From Allomyces macrogynus ATCC 38327 (lineage: Eukaryota > Blastocladiomycota > Blastocladiomycetes > Blastocladiales > Blastocladiaceae), in contig GG745349.1 in the NCBI GenBank assembly GCA_000151295.1, positions 468,248 to 505,710 on the forward strand: a DNA stretch of 37,463 bases, written 5' to 3'. Under the pieces are notes generated by a model. It was not told the DNA's origin, searched no databases, and worked only from the letters and a program-made list of their open reading frames with translations. The position numbers were made by a program, and so were the translations under genes. Below are positions 1 to 11,115 of this stretch, piece by piece; position 1 is the first letter of the stretch, and each line of letters starts with the position of its first letter.

Positions 1-2248
1 GGGCCTACCGAGCACGTGCCGCCCGGCCTACGGCACGCTCGCCTCGACCGACGACGACGACGATGACGGCGAGCTCGACGTGGACGTGGACGTGGAAGTC
101 GACGACGACGAGTTTGTGCTGCCACCACCGCTGCGCTCGCGGGCACGGGTCCGACTCGGGCATCGATGGCCGCACCTCGAGCCACTGTTCGAGCAGCCAC
201 ACTAGCCCCATGGCCGCGCACGGCGCCATGCTCCTGCCGGGCCCCGCGTCGGCCGATCCCGACCATGTCTCGTCGCCAGCATCAGCAACTCCGCTGAACA
301 CGTTCCCGCCTGCCGCCGCGCTTACGCCCCGGCCCGTTTCCACGGCATCCAATCTCTCCACCACACTTGCGCCACCACCTGCCGTCCTGACGGCTGACGA
401 AATCGCTTCCTTGCCACCGGGCGACTGCGGATTGCCCGACGCGCGACACCCGTTCTGGACCGACGCGGCGGTCTTTGATGGCGCCGAACACGTTTGATCC
501 GCCCGTCGAGAGCAAAGCCATGGCCACGCCCGTGGCCTTGGTCGCCTACTTGACCGAGGCCGGCGACGGCGCGTTCATGCGCGAGTTTTTCTTGGTTTAC
601 CGCAAGTTTTGCTCGCCGCTGCAGCTGGCCAAACTGTTGCGGCTGCGGTTCCTGTGGTACCTCGACCAGCGCGACCGTGTCGGCGAAGCCAAAGTCGAGA
701 AAGTGCGCGACGGGGTCGCGTCGGTGATTGCCTATTGTACGACTCGACTTGTTTCGCTTTTTCTTGTTTTTTGCTTGGCGGCTGGCCGTTCGCTGGTGGT
801 TTCAACAACCTGCAACCATTCCCCCTGAAACTCACCACCACCCACGTTTTACCATGTGCTGCTCAGGGGTCGACGAGTTTTACATTCTCGACTTTGCGCC
901 GTCGCGCGACCTGCGCACGTTCCTCATCGCTGAGTTTCTCAACGCCGTCAAGGACGACCCTCGCGTCGTCGACCACGCACGCGACCGCCGCACGATCCGG
1001 TCACTCCGGAAACGCGTGCGTACCGCCGACTCGACCTTCAAGGACCTGCGCGCCGCCTACGAGCGCGCACTCCCGCCCACCGTCTCGGCATCCATGGACC
1101 TGGCCGCATGGACGCACCTGCTGCGTCTGGCCGTGTTCTACAAGGCCGTACGCGACGATCTCGACCGGCGGCTCGCGCAGGACGGCGGTGGTGGTGGTGC
1201 GAGTCCCGCACCGGACGCGCTGACCGCGGCAATTTCCACGACGCCGCGCAGTTTCCGCGCGAGTAATCCGGCAGTCGCCATGTTTGCCCTCGCGCAGTCG
1301 GTGATTGCGTCGACGACGCAGAAACGGTCGAGCAGTAGTTCGTCCCGGACGCGGGATTCCGCGCTGGTGCCGGATATGGACGGCCCGCATGAGTCGTCGG
1401 CGTTGGCGCCGCACGCAGCCCTGTTTGCGCACTCGGCGCCCGACTTGGTCGCGCGGATGCTCGCGACCAAGAAGTCGCTGGTGTTGACGTACAAGCCCGA
1501 CGTGCTCGCACACCAGCTGACGCTGATCGAGGAGTGGTACCTGATGGCGATTCCGTGGCACGAGTTGCTGACGTCGGCGGGCACGGCGCGCGCGGGCGCG
1601 CGCACGAACCCGGTGCAAGCGATGATTGCGCGGCACAACGATACGACGGCGTGGGTGCAGACCGAAGTCTGTTCGCAGAAATCGATCGATGACCGCGTCA
1701 AGACTGTGGAACGGTTGATCCGGATTGCTGCCAAGTGTCTCGCCCTCGGCAATTTCTCGACCTTGCAGCAGATTGGGATCGGGCTGCAACAGTCGTCGGT
1801 CGATCGGCTCAAGGGGACATGGAAAAAGGTCTCGAGCCAAGACAAGGCCACGTTCGACCACTTGAAACAAGTCCTGAGCTTGGACCGCAACTCGTCGGCA
1901 TTGCGCGCCGCGATTGCTGACCGGCTCAAGTCGCACCCTGGCACCGTCATCCCGCCACTGCCGCTCTACTGCGCCGACTTTGAAAAGCTGCGGGCTGTTT
2001 GGGCGGGCCGGTCAACGACCAACATCAACTTGCCGAACGTGCCGGTGCCCATTGCGATCCCGGTCGTGCCCTGGGGCAAATTCCGTCCCGCGGCCGCACA
2101 GCTCACGCAGTTTCTCGAGGCGCAGCGGCGCCCGGCGCCCGTGCCGAGGCCCGATATCCCGGTGGAAGTGTTTGTCGGGTGCTATTACCTGCGCACGGAA
2201 AAGCCCGACGAGATTGCGCGCATGTCGCATGAGTGCGAAAAGAAGTAA
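1..2248 (+). CDS. Ras-family guanine nucleotide exchange factor (RasGEF_N + RasGEF), 5' end outside window
   Basis: This is the C-terminal part of a Cdc25-type exchange factor that would load GTP onto a Ras-like GTPase at a membrane. A RasGEF_N module is read from about nt 505 (ALVAYLTEAGDGAFMREFF, then YRKFCSPLQLAKLL). It crosses a 130-bp intron at 737-866; the join gives AYWVDEFYILDFAPS, the expected N-module ending. The catalytic RasGEF domain spans about nt 1425-2235 with NFSTLQQIGIGLQQSSVDRL, TWKKVSS and IPPLPLYCADFEKL. The stop is TAA at 2246-2248. Upstream of nt 505 the protein is acidic (STDDDDDDGELDVDVDVEVD) and Ser/Pro-rich. Two single-base frame breaks are needed to read through: one in GGG at 147-149 and one in TTT at 493-495, where the unshifted frame hits TGA. 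The target GTPase cannot be told. Family is certain, orthology is not. Confidence 0.88.
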
Positions 2249-2779
2249 GGCCGTGTCGGCCGTTTGCACCGATGACCGCGGGCTCGATGCTTGACGACAC
2301 CGGCGGGTGCAGGATCGACCCGCCGCACTCTTTAGATTTTGGTTGTCAAGACGCGGTGGAGGTGCGCGGCGTCTCATCTGCTCGACACGGGTCGCGCGTT
2401 GTTCGTTGCGCGCGCGCGGGTTCGCTGCGGTGCTGCTGCGCGCTGGGCCGCGCCGCACATTTGTCCCGCTCTCCGCTCTTTATTGGCTCCTTCCTCGACG
2501 GGGCCCGCTGGTCGCCGCCTGCCTCCTTTTTATTGTAGCATTTCCCGAGACCACGGCGCCGCCCCTCTCCGCGTCCTCCCATTCATTCCCTTTTTCGCCC
2601 CATCGGTTTATTTCCTACCCTCCCTGCCTCGTCCGTGCCTCCTCGGTGGTTAATATTTTCTTGATCCGCGCTTTGCATGAGCGCGCCCCTTATTGTTCCT
2701 ATCATGCCCCCGCTCCCCATGATCTCGTCTTGGACCAAATTCCAATGCAATGCCATTGAACCTATTTACCACGCAACCT
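2249..2779. other. Intergenic region between convergent genes
   Basis: This stretch holds the 3' flanks of the RasGEF gene and of CWC25, which point towards each other. It is pyrimidine-rich on the + strand from about 2460 to 2650. I see no conserved coding signal, RNA gene or repeat in it. Confidence 0.6.
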
Positions 2780-4225
2780 TCACCACCCTTCACGACGCCC
2801 ATCCAGGTAAAACTTCTTCCGCCCAATCGTATCGGCCACCGACCGACCCGCACCGCTCCCAAACGGCACGCCGCTGATCCCGAGCTGCTGCTTGAGTTTA
2901 GCACTCTCGGTGTCTGTCACACCCGCCTGTGCGGCCTCGGCCTCAGCCAGATCCGCTGCGCGCGCGGCGGCAAAACGTGCGTCGCGTTGTGCGGAGACGT
3001 CTTTCGCGGCTTGCATCATTTCCGCGAGCTTGCGCTGCGCGTCGTCGACGTCCGAGCTGGTGGTGGTTGAGCGACGGGGTGGGGGAGACGGAGACCGGCC
3101 CGCGGTTGGCGCAGTGGCGGCGATGGAGAGCGGCCACGGTGGCGCGGAGGAGGCAATGGAGACCGGCCATGGCGTGGCCGGCGGGGAGGGGAGAGCGCCG
3201 GCGTGACCCCGCCCCGATGGAGGTGATGGAGACCGGCCGGCCGTGGTGGGGAACCGCGATCGCCGGCCGGTCCGCGCCGGGCCGCGGGAGAAACGCGGAG
3301 CGAGACCGGTACCGCAAACGAGGAAGGCGCGCGGGTGGCGGCGAAGCGGCGAATCGAAGGACCGGGACCCGCGACGAAGAACGGCCGGCGGCGGACCGCG
3401 AACTGCGGCCGGGGGTGCCCGCGACGATGACGCCGCGTGGGGATCGAGAACCGGGACCGCGACTCATGCTTCTTTTTCTTTTCCTTCTTTCCCTTCTTTT
3501 CCTTCTTCTTGACCTTGCCCTCCTTCACGATTGCAACCCCAGTCAGCTCATGTCCTGCTTCGTGCAACCCGAAAAAAAAAAAAAAAAACCCGCTCGTACC
3601 TTGAGCTTCTTCACCTGCAATGGATTACTCAAAATCTGCTGCAGCGACCCGCTGTTCCTGCTGCCTAATCAAGAGCAACGGGTCCTCGCGAATCTTACTC
3701 ATCACGTCGCGCTGCGTGCCGACATTCGGGTTACTCAGCGCAATCGTATCGGCGGGCGTCGTTGCGGCCGCGGGCGCATCCTTGGCCGCCAGGGCCTTGT
3801 CGGCGCGCTTGCGCCCGAGCAGGTAGTCCTCCTTCTCGGACGAGAGCTGGCCGCCGGCGCCGGCTGGGACGGCGTACATCCATTCGATGCGGTTCGACCG
3901 CTTGCTAAAGGGTGGAGAGGGTGGTCAGCGCGGGTGCGGAGCAAGAACAAAGTGGCCAAGGAAAACGTACACGAGCCCGGCCTTTTCCTGCAACTCCACC
4001 AGCTCCTGCTTGGCGCGCTCCTCGGCGAGCTCCTTTTGCAGCTGCTGCAGTTTACGCTGTTCCTCGAGCGCTTTCTGCTCTTCTTTCCAGATGCGCTCCT
4101 GGTTGCGCATCGTCTGCGGATGCCATGATTTTTTGAGGTTCTACGAGATGGATGGGCATGGTCAGTCAACTGCACGGGCGGACGGTAGTCGTGACGGCGG
4201 AACATACGAGGTCGCCGCCGCCCAT
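2780..4225 (-). CDS. CWC25: Pre-mRNA-splicing factor CWC25
   Basis: CWC25 joins the activated spliceosome and promotes the first transesterification step. An 18-nt first coding exon (4225-4208) encodes MGGGDL. Exon 2 (4140-3971) starts [18 protein letters not shown], the family signature, and continues into a coiled coil rich in Glu, Lys and Gln. Exon 3 (3904-3600) carries [23 protein letters not shown] and [13 protein letters not shown]. The join [12 protein letters not shown] fits the family. A Lys-rich then Arg/Ser-rich region follows (about 3530-3070), and the C-terminus (about 3060-2780) has [18 protein letters not shown] and [11 protein letters not shown] one-base break lies in CCC at 3648-3650; after it the frame reads [16 protein letters not shown] as expected. 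The RS region has RS-like peptides in more than one frame, so at least one further break is likely and its frame is uncertain. The intron below 3600 contains a 17-nt T run on the coding strand. Confidence 0.9.
3572..3588. repeat. 17-nt homopolymer A run inside a CWC25 intron
   Basis: Positions 3572-3588 are A on the + strand, so they read as T on the CWC25 coding strand. The run lies between the donor at 3599 and the next exon, where it may act as a polypyrimidine tract. Confidence 0.9.
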
Positions 4226-4911
4226 TTTGATTTACGTGTTGGAAATGCAGGTGTGGTCAGACGGGAAGCGTGCTGGTGGTGCACGGAGCGACGGTGCCGG
4301 GCAGTCGAGCGCGGTTGGAGGTCGAAACGGAGTCGGAGCAGCACTTGAAGGGCGGCAAGGGTGTGCGCTGGAACAGTGCTCGATCCAATGCGCCAAGTTG
4401 CAGGACGATGGGGTGGCCCAGGTTGACGTTGTCACTTCCAGCGCAAGTGACAAGCAAGACATGGAAAACATCGATGATGACGTTAAGAACTGCGGGATGT
4501 CATCGGTCGGAATCGAACCTTGGGCCAGCAACATGTGCTGCCCGGCAGCTTGTGAGTTGAGTGTTCAAGGTTAGGTTAGGGCTTCACTGCAAGCGAATGC
4601 GGTCGACAAAGTCAAGCGCCGTTTGCACTTCAAAGTCGTCGAGATGAAGAGGGATGCGAGGACCATGAGGAAATTGCAGACGGTCTCGACAGGGCCATGC
4701 CTGGCGCAGTTGCGCTCGTTGTAGCCAAACAGAACAAGCCGTGTCGTGCGCCAGTACTCCACCATCAGCAACCACGCTGACAATGAATTCGTGTCGTTTT
4801 CAAAATTGGTTACAAATGTATCACACAAGGCGTGTAGCGGGACGACGGCCGTCTCCGCAACGCTATCCACCCGCTCTGGGCCGTGTCGGACAGACAGGAC
4901 AGGAACTGCGC
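4226..4911. other. Intergenic region: CWC25 promoter and ERG28 3' flank
   Basis: This is 686 bp between two minus-strand genes. No open frame here resembles a known protein. It contains an isolated tRNA B-box-like string (minus strand, near 4517-4527) without a matching tRNA fold, and a short hairpin-forming segment near 4525-4555. I see no RNA gene that can be supported. Confidence 0.5.
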
Positions 4912-5648
4912 TTACAGGTCCTTTGGGACAAACTGGTCGAACAGCGACCACATCCACGCCGTCGAGATGGCTACACCGGGACGCGAACGGGTCAGTCGTG
5001 CGCCATTCATTGCAAGCCGCCATCGTCGTCGTCTGAGCCGGATCAAAGTCCAAGGACGGACACGCGACACACAGGGCCGAGACGAGCGCGCCCGAGAGCT
5101 TGGCTGACTTGAAGAAGAAGACCTCGGACGTGAAGTGCGACAGCGCGATCATGAAGGTGCCCATGGCAAGCCGGTACGCGCTGCGGTATGGCCAAACGGT
5201 CAGGTCAGCAAGTACGTCTGGGTCCAAGTCGTCCATTGTCGAGCGCCAAATCTCCAGGACCGTACGTCGGGTTCGTCAGGTTGTAGGCCGCGTAGACCCG
5301 CACAAGCGACGACGTGATGTTCCAGATGCCAAAGAGGCGGCCCGTCAGCTCGTTGACTGCCAGCGAGACTTTGCGTCAGTCGCTATCCATGCGCCTTGGC
5401 CACACCATGATCGTCGCGACCACGGCGCGACCACGGTCGTGCTGAACTGATGCGAGCTAGATCTCACCATTGGCGGGCTTGTAGAGGCGCGAGGCGTATT
5501 GAACGGGGTTGAAGATGGCATTGAGTCCGCTGGCAATGGAAATGCCGCCAACAACGGCGAGCCACCGGCCGAGATTTTGCTGGGGTAGGATCGCGAGCGC
5601 CTGCTGCACGAGGTCCATGGACGTGATGTCGGCCAAGATGTTGCTCAT
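4912..5648 (-). CDS. ERG28: Ergosterol biosynthesis scaffold protein ERG28
   Basis: ERG28 is a small ER membrane protein that tethers the C-4 demethylation enzymes of sterol synthesis (ERG25/26/27). Four exons join in frame: 5648-5468, 5356-5266, 5180-5071, 4970-4912. They give 146 residues, the usual length. Evidence in order: an N-terminal hydrophobic segment with LGRWLAVVGGISIASGLNA; ELTGRLFGIWNITSSLVRVY followed by AAYNLTNPT; AYRLAMGTFMIALSHFTSE followed by FFFKSAKLSGALVSAL; and the end STAWMWSLFDQFVPKDL. Phases agree at every junction. Donors are GTGAGA, GTACGG and GTGTCG. The last intron (5070-4971) was chosen because it restores the conserved Ser-Thr-x-x-Trp-Met ending; reading through it gives an unrelated tail. 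No frame breaks were seen. The gene is divergent from PMR1. Confidence 0.93.
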
Positions 5649-6050
5649 GGTGTTGTGTCGACCTGGAGCGTATAATCGGTCGGGCCGGCAGGTCGGTGCT
5701 CGATGTCAAAACGCCAACGGGCAGCAAAAGCCTGCTGGACAACGTGGCCGCGTGCCGATGGCAGGGACACGACAGGCCACAACACGTTCAGCTCCAGCGA
5801 CCAACAGACAGATCACCTCAAGCTTGATCACGCCCGGCTGCTGCATCTCCACGACGACTGGTGCGCTACGCCCCTGCAACGCCCTCTCTCTCTCTCTTGG
5901 ACGCGGCAACAGCACCGCGACTTGCTGCACGCGCGCGCCGTGTGGCCATCGAAACTGCGAGAAGCCGTCCAGAACCGCAATCCTGGGCCGCATCGCAGCG
6001 AGCAACAACGACACGCTCAATACGACCCGCCAGCAACGCACCAACCAGCA
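5649..6050. promoter_or_regulatory. Shared divergent promoter of ERG28 (-) and PMR1 (+)
   Basis: This 402-bp spacer separates the ERG28 start codon (5648) from the chosen PMR1 start (6051). It must hold both promoters. No canonical TATA box is placed convincingly for either gene. The PMR1 frame stays open upstream to an ATG at 5703, but that would leave only 54 bp between the two starts. Confidence 0.5.
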
Positions 6051-9000
6051 ATGATGATGATGATCCCGCCCGCCGCGCCGTCATCCACGCCGCTGACGGG
6101 TTTCCCGCTACCGACCATGGCCAACGGCGTCGCGTCGAGCACCAGCGTCGACGGGATGCGCCCCATGTCGCCGATTCCATCAGCAAGTCTGCAGCCAAGC
6201 GCCGTGCACTGCCACTCGACCTGGGAAGAGACGGTGCTCGCCTATGTGACCGACGTGCCGCGCGGATTACCAAACCCCGTTGCCGCGACTCGGCTCGCGC
6301 AGTACGGCGTCAACGAGCTGCACGTCGGGGACTCGGACCCGTGGCACGTCAAGCTTCTCGAGCAGTTCCAGAACCCGCTCATTTACTTGCTGCTCGGGTC
6401 GGCGGTCGTCTCAGCGGCCGTGGGCGAGTGGGATAACGCCGTGAGCATCTCGCTGGTATGTCGCTGATGATCGGGAACGCGCCGCGGCTCCGTCTCTCGC
6501 GTTATGTCGTTGATGCCGAGACTGACATCACGCTGGATGTCTAGGCGATTGCCATTGTCGCGACCGGTACGCGTTTCGAAATATTGACGCTGCGAATGCT
6601 GCGGTTGCGCAACCTGACTGAAACGCGACCGCTCCAGTCGCGTTTGTGCAGGAGTACAAGAGCGAGCAGTCGCTCGAGGCTCTCAACACACTCGTGCCGC
6701 ACTACGCCAACGTGCGACGGTATGCACCTAATCTGCCGTTTTCTTGCGCTCTGATCGTGCCTGGAGTTCTGACCGCATTGCTATCCGACAGAGACGGCCA
6801 CCCTCAGCGCCTCTTCGCCTCACAGCTAGTGCCCGGCGACATTTGCATCCTGAGCACGGGCGACCGCGTTCCGGCCGATATTCGGCTCATCGAGGTGCGA
6901 TTGCGGCGTCACGTTGCTCCACCCTCTCTCCGCCGTTATTGTAACCCCACGCTAATCGCTAATAGGCCGTGGACTTGGCCGTCGACGAGTCCACCCTCAC
7001 CGGCGAGACCAAGCCCGTGCGAAAAGCAACCAATGTCTTGGCACGCAGCCACCAGGAATTGTCGCTCTCGGAGCGCAAGAACGTGTGCTTCATGGGCACG
7101 CTCGTCAAGGAGGGTCACGGGCTTGGCGTCGTGATCGGTACCGGCAAGAACACCGAGTTTGGCGCCGTGTTCCTGCTCATGCGCGAGGTGCGGCCCTTCT
7201 CCACCATTTTTTCACTCGGTGATCACTCACCAACTGGTTTCCGCTTCCGCAGGTCGAAGTCAAAAAGACGCCTCTGCAGCAGAACATGGACCAGCTCGGC
7301 AAGCACCTCTCCATCGTCTCGTCGGTCGTGATCCTGATCATTCTCGTGATCGGCTGGCTCTTCCAAGGCCGCCCGTTGCTCGAAATGTTCACGATCAGTG
7401 TAAGTCTCGCTGTCGCGGCCATCCCCGAGGGCCTCCCCGTCGTTGTGACCGTGACCCTCGCGCTCGGCGTCTTGCGGCTCGCGGAACGCAAGGCCATCAT
7501 CAAGAAACTGCCGTCGATTGAAACGCTCAGTTGCGTGAACGTCTTGTGCTGCGACAAAACGGGCACGCTCACGACCAACCAAATGACCGTGCAGCACGTG
7601 TATACGCCGCTGCTCGCGCACCCGGTCGACGTGGTCGGCGACCCGCCCGCGGGCTTACTCGACGATCCAACGTTCCAGGAACTGCTCGTCTGCGCCAACG
7701 TGTGCACCACGCGCGGCTCGACGCGACGGGCATTGCTGGCTTGGGGCAAAAGCACCGACTGCGCGCTGCTCAGTCTCGTTCTGCCAGCGGTTTCCGGGCA
7801 CGCCGACCTGCGCGCCCACTGGGGCCCAAAGTCACAGAAGTCCCATTCTCGAAGGAGGACCCAAGTTTCATGGTCACCGAATGGTCGCTCCCCGGGCGCG
7901 CCGGCACGACGCACTTTGCCAAGGGCGCACTCGACCGCGTGCTCGCGCACTGCGCGACCGTCGCGGGCGGTAATCCCGTGACTGACGCGGTCCGCAAGGA
8001 CTTGCACCGGCACGCCGACCAGCTGGCTGCGCAGGGCCTCCGCGTGCTCGCGCTCGCTGCGGGCACGAACCCGCGCATGCTCACATTGCTCGGGCTCGTG
8101 TCGATCCACGACCCGCCAAGGAACGGTGTCTCGGACGCGGTCCTGCGCCTGCAGCGCGCGGGCGTGCGCGTGATCATGATGACGGGTGACGCCAAGGCGA
8201 CGGCCGTTGCGATTGCCCGGCAGGTTGGGATCGAGACCGACTGTGCCGCCCCGGGTACGGCGGTCGATGCGCCGGAAGAGGCGGCGAGTCTCGATCGGGT
8301 GAGTGTATTTTACCGCATGAGCCCGGCGCAGAAGTTGGGCGTCGTCAAGCGGCTGCAGCGCATGGGGTACGTGGTCGCGCTCGTCGGGGACGGGGTCAAT
8401 GACGCGCCGGCGCTCCGGCTCGCGGATATTGGCGTGTCGATGGGCGTGTCGGGGACCGACGTGAGCAAGGAGGCGGCCGATATGATCTTGGTCAATGACG
8501 AGCTGAGCACGATCGTGGCCGCGATTGAAGAGGGTACTTTGGGTGACTTGTTGCGTGGACTTGGAGCAGAAATGAAGCTAACAATTTTGGTGGTGCTGGA
8601 CTCGACAGGCAAGTCGATTTTTATGAACATTCGCAATTTCTTGAGCTTCCAGCTCTCGACGAGCGTCTCGGCGCTGTCGTTGGTCGCGCTCGCCACGTTT
8701 GCTGGGCTGCCGAATCCGCTCAACGCGATGCAGATTCTCTGGATCAGTACGCTTCCTCCCCGTCTTCGCGATAACCCTGCCTCTTTGTCTCTTTATGCTG
8801 ACCGCTCTCTTCTGCGCTTCACCAGATATCATCATGGACGGCCCGCCCGCGCAAAGTCTCGGCGTTGAGCCCGTCGACCGCGACGCCGTGACGAATACCC
8901 CGCCACGATCGTCTGTGGCGCCCATGATCACACGCGATCTGATCGTGAAGATCGTGCTGTCGTCGCTGATCATCGTTGCTGGCACGTTGTTCGTCTACAC

Positions 9001-9481
9001 GACACAGATTGCCAGCGACGCGACGCCCGAAAAAGTCACGACCATGGTCCGTCTGTTCGCTTTATTCTCACATTCTCCCTCCCGCCCATTCTGACCCCGC
9101 TCGACCTGCTCCGCCCCCACCTGGCAGACGTTCACCATATTCGTCCTCTACGACACGGCCAACGCATTGACGTGTCGGTCGCTCTACAAGTCGATTTTCC
9201 ACGTCGGGTTCACGACCAACCGCATGTTCAACTATGCGACGGCGTTTTCGTTGCTGGGCCACTTGTGCGTCGTGTATGTGCAGCCCTTCCAGGCGATTTT
9301 CCAGACCGTCGCGCTGTCGCTGAGCGACTGGGCCTACATCATCGCCATGGCCTCGGTCGTGTTCTGGGCCGACGAAGTGCGCAAGTTTGGGCCGGGGCAG
9401 TTGTGGAGTACTGTTGTCGCGCAGTGGACGGGTGCCGGCGGGAGGAGGACCGCGCGGTACGATCCGCTCGAGGAGGTGTAG
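6051..9481 (+). CDS. PMR1: P-type Ca2+/Mn2+-ATPase, PMR1/SPCA type (Golgi)
   Basis: This is a secretory-pathway pump that loads Ca2+ and Mn2+ into the Golgi for glycosylation and sorting. Nine exons: 6051-6455, 6545-6566, 6638-6719, 6792-6894, 6966-7187, 7253-8533, 8609-8746, 8826-9046, 9128-9481, about 940 residues as in yeast Pmr1. Visible: LVPGD and DESTLTGET in the actuator domain; VAAIPEGLP in M4; phosphorylation motif CDKTGTLT; nucleotide-domain FAKGALDRVL; MMTGD and VGDGVNDAPALR in the hinge; and M6 ILWINIIMDGPPAQSLGVE. The Gln in PPAQS matches the residue linked to Mn2+ selectivity in Pmr1. Exon 2 is only 22 nt. Intron 8534-8608 (75 bp) has no in-frame stop. One base appears missing in CCC at 7815-7817, between the GKSTDCALLSL and VTEVPFSKED blocks. 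The first ATG of an ATG run at 6051 was taken as start. Confidence 0.95.
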
Positions 9482-9685
9482 GAAGGGAGGAGAGGGAGCA
9501 TCATACAGAGTTACATTTTTCTTTCCTGATCCAGGTGTTCTGTGGCCACCAGAGGACTGTGCAATGTTATGCGAATGTAGTCCACGAGAGGAAATGGATA
9601 TGCGGGAAAAACGGGCTAAGATAACGCAAACGGGGACAATCAACACCGCGAAGACAAGCAACCAACGTGACAGCGCAGTCCGGCA

Positions 9686-10547
9686 CTAGCTCGACGGCGC
9701 CGCGGCCGAGGGCTCCGGGTACGCGCGCGGATTGAGCGCGTGGAGCCGGTTCGTATCGATCGTCCTGGCATTGAAAAACGTATACGACAGTGTGATCTCG
9801 TTGACTTCAACGGTGTTCGGGTCGTCGAGGAACGCAGGGTCGATAAAGAAGAAGACAGGCATGTCCACTTCCTCGCCAAGCGCGCAGCTTCTGCTCTTCA
9901 AAGCAGAAACACTGGATCTTGTTGAAGTAGGGCCCGCCTGCGCAGGCATCACGTTATACGTCGAAATGCCAATCACGTCCTGGTCGGACCGGTTCTTGGC
10001 CGTGTAGAAGGCGAGCGCCGTTTTCGCCGGGTACGACTTCGACCACGCGCTGTTGCGGGCGGAACGTCCAGTCGAGCGCGCGCGCCGTATCGGCATTGAA
10101 CGTGATCTTCAGCTTGCGCCCGCGCGAAGTCACGGGCACCATGTTGTCGGGTGAGAACCGCGCGTCGTCGGCGCCCGCGTCCTTGGACGTTTGCACGGTC
10201 CCGCCCACGCCCGTCGCCGAGCAGAAGAGCCGGTAGAGCGGGACCGCCGTGTAGGACAGGCCAATGAACGTGATGAAGACTGCCGTCGTGTAGTAGAGCG
10301 CTGACTGGTTGCGCTGTTGCGTGCGCGCTTGCTGCCGCTGCCACGCGGGGGGTTGGTGCGCGCCGATACCGCCACTCGTGCTCGACCGCGGCAGCGGGGT
10401 TGGGGTTGGGTTCGGGGTCGGAGTCGTCGAGGCGAAACGAGTGCCGAGGCGAGATGCAGTAAACTGGCTGGGCGCCGTGGGCCGGGCAGTGGTGGCCGGG
10501 CGGGCCGAGGTCGCGAATGCGCGCAGTGCGCAACGGGCAAAGCTCAT
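9686..10547 (-). CDS. COX11: Cytochrome c oxidase copper chaperone COX11
   Basis: COX11 is a mitochondrial inner-membrane protein that delivers copper to the CuB site of Cox1. The start at 10547 was chosen because MSFARCALRAFATSARP looks like an import presequence. One membrane helix follows (LYYTTAVFITFIGLSYTAVP), then YRLFCSATG. The copper domain has KITFNADTARALDWTF, FYTAKN, VIGISTYNVMP, the paired-Cys site YFNKIQCFCFEEQ and EEVDMPVFFFIDP. No introns are seen. Three single-base frame breaks split the domain: AAAA at 10021-10024 (one A too many), GGGCCC at 9930-9935 (one base short) and about 9880-9886. All conserved blocks survive in neighbouring frames, so sequencing error is more likely than gene decay, but as written the frame is broken. 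Confidence 0.92.
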
Positions 10548-11115
10548 GGTTGCTGGTGTTGCACGAGCCGCGGCCGTTGATGTCAAGGAGAATGGATGCG
10601 TTTGTTGATGGTGAGCAACAACTGGCCCTAGCGGATATTTGGGTTTGTTTTGGCTGATCGCGATCACGAGTGTGGACAGACCTGATCACAACGATTTGGG
10701 CAGACGTGATTCCAAATCACCGCAGCTGTCCAATCTTTGCCTCGTCAAGGGCATCAGGAAGGCCGTGGTGTCGACGCTGACCGGGATTGAGAGCCAGTCG
10801 CGTGCGAGGAAGGACGACCAAGCTGCTGCGATGCCCAACTTATCGCTTGCTGACGGGCCAACGACGACCAAGATGCAAGTCCAACTCCCAGGTATAATCG
10901 AACGTGGACGGGGCGCGTCGCGTACATACCCCAGGCCATATGTGCGCGAATCGCAGGGTCAACGCTCTGCCGGACCTGTCTCGGGGTGCAGCAGCGAAAT
11001 CGCACGCCGAGAGAGAGAACGCGCGTCCAATTGAAAAGAAAAAAAAGAGGCGCAACCTACCCAGGCACACATACCCAGACCCGCCTGGCCACAGAAAAGG
11101 CACGCGCATGCGTGC
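10548..11115. other. Intergenic region: COX11 promoter and LUC7 3' flank
   Basis: This is 568 bp between two minus-strand genes. I see no conserved protein, RNA gene or repeat. Short open frames here lack codon or motif support. Confidence 0.55.

Noticed and set aside
1001..1936. Long open frame on the minus strand opposite the RasGEF gene
   Set aside because: It mirrors the RasGEF codons in GC-rich DNA and shows no recognisable motif.
4490..4560. tRNA-like signal on the minus strand with an exact B-box string near 4517-4527
   Set aside because: The bases around the B-box do not form a T stem (three of five pairs fail), no A-box or acceptor stem is found upstream, and no anticodon arm fits.
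4567..4582. Short TTAGG-type string resembling telomere repeats
   Set aside because: Only two imperfect units inside a normal intergenic region flanked by genes; not a telomere or an interstitial array.
5703..6050. Upstream extension of the PMR1 frame to an ATG at 5703
   Set aside because: The extra 116 residues lack similarity to PMR1 N-termini and would leave only 54 bp for two divergent promoters.
9686..10547. COX11 as a pseudogene
   Set aside because: All functional blocks, including both copper-binding Cys and the import signal, are intact in adjacent frames, and similar single-base breaks hit many essential genes in the window. Sequence error is the simpler reading.
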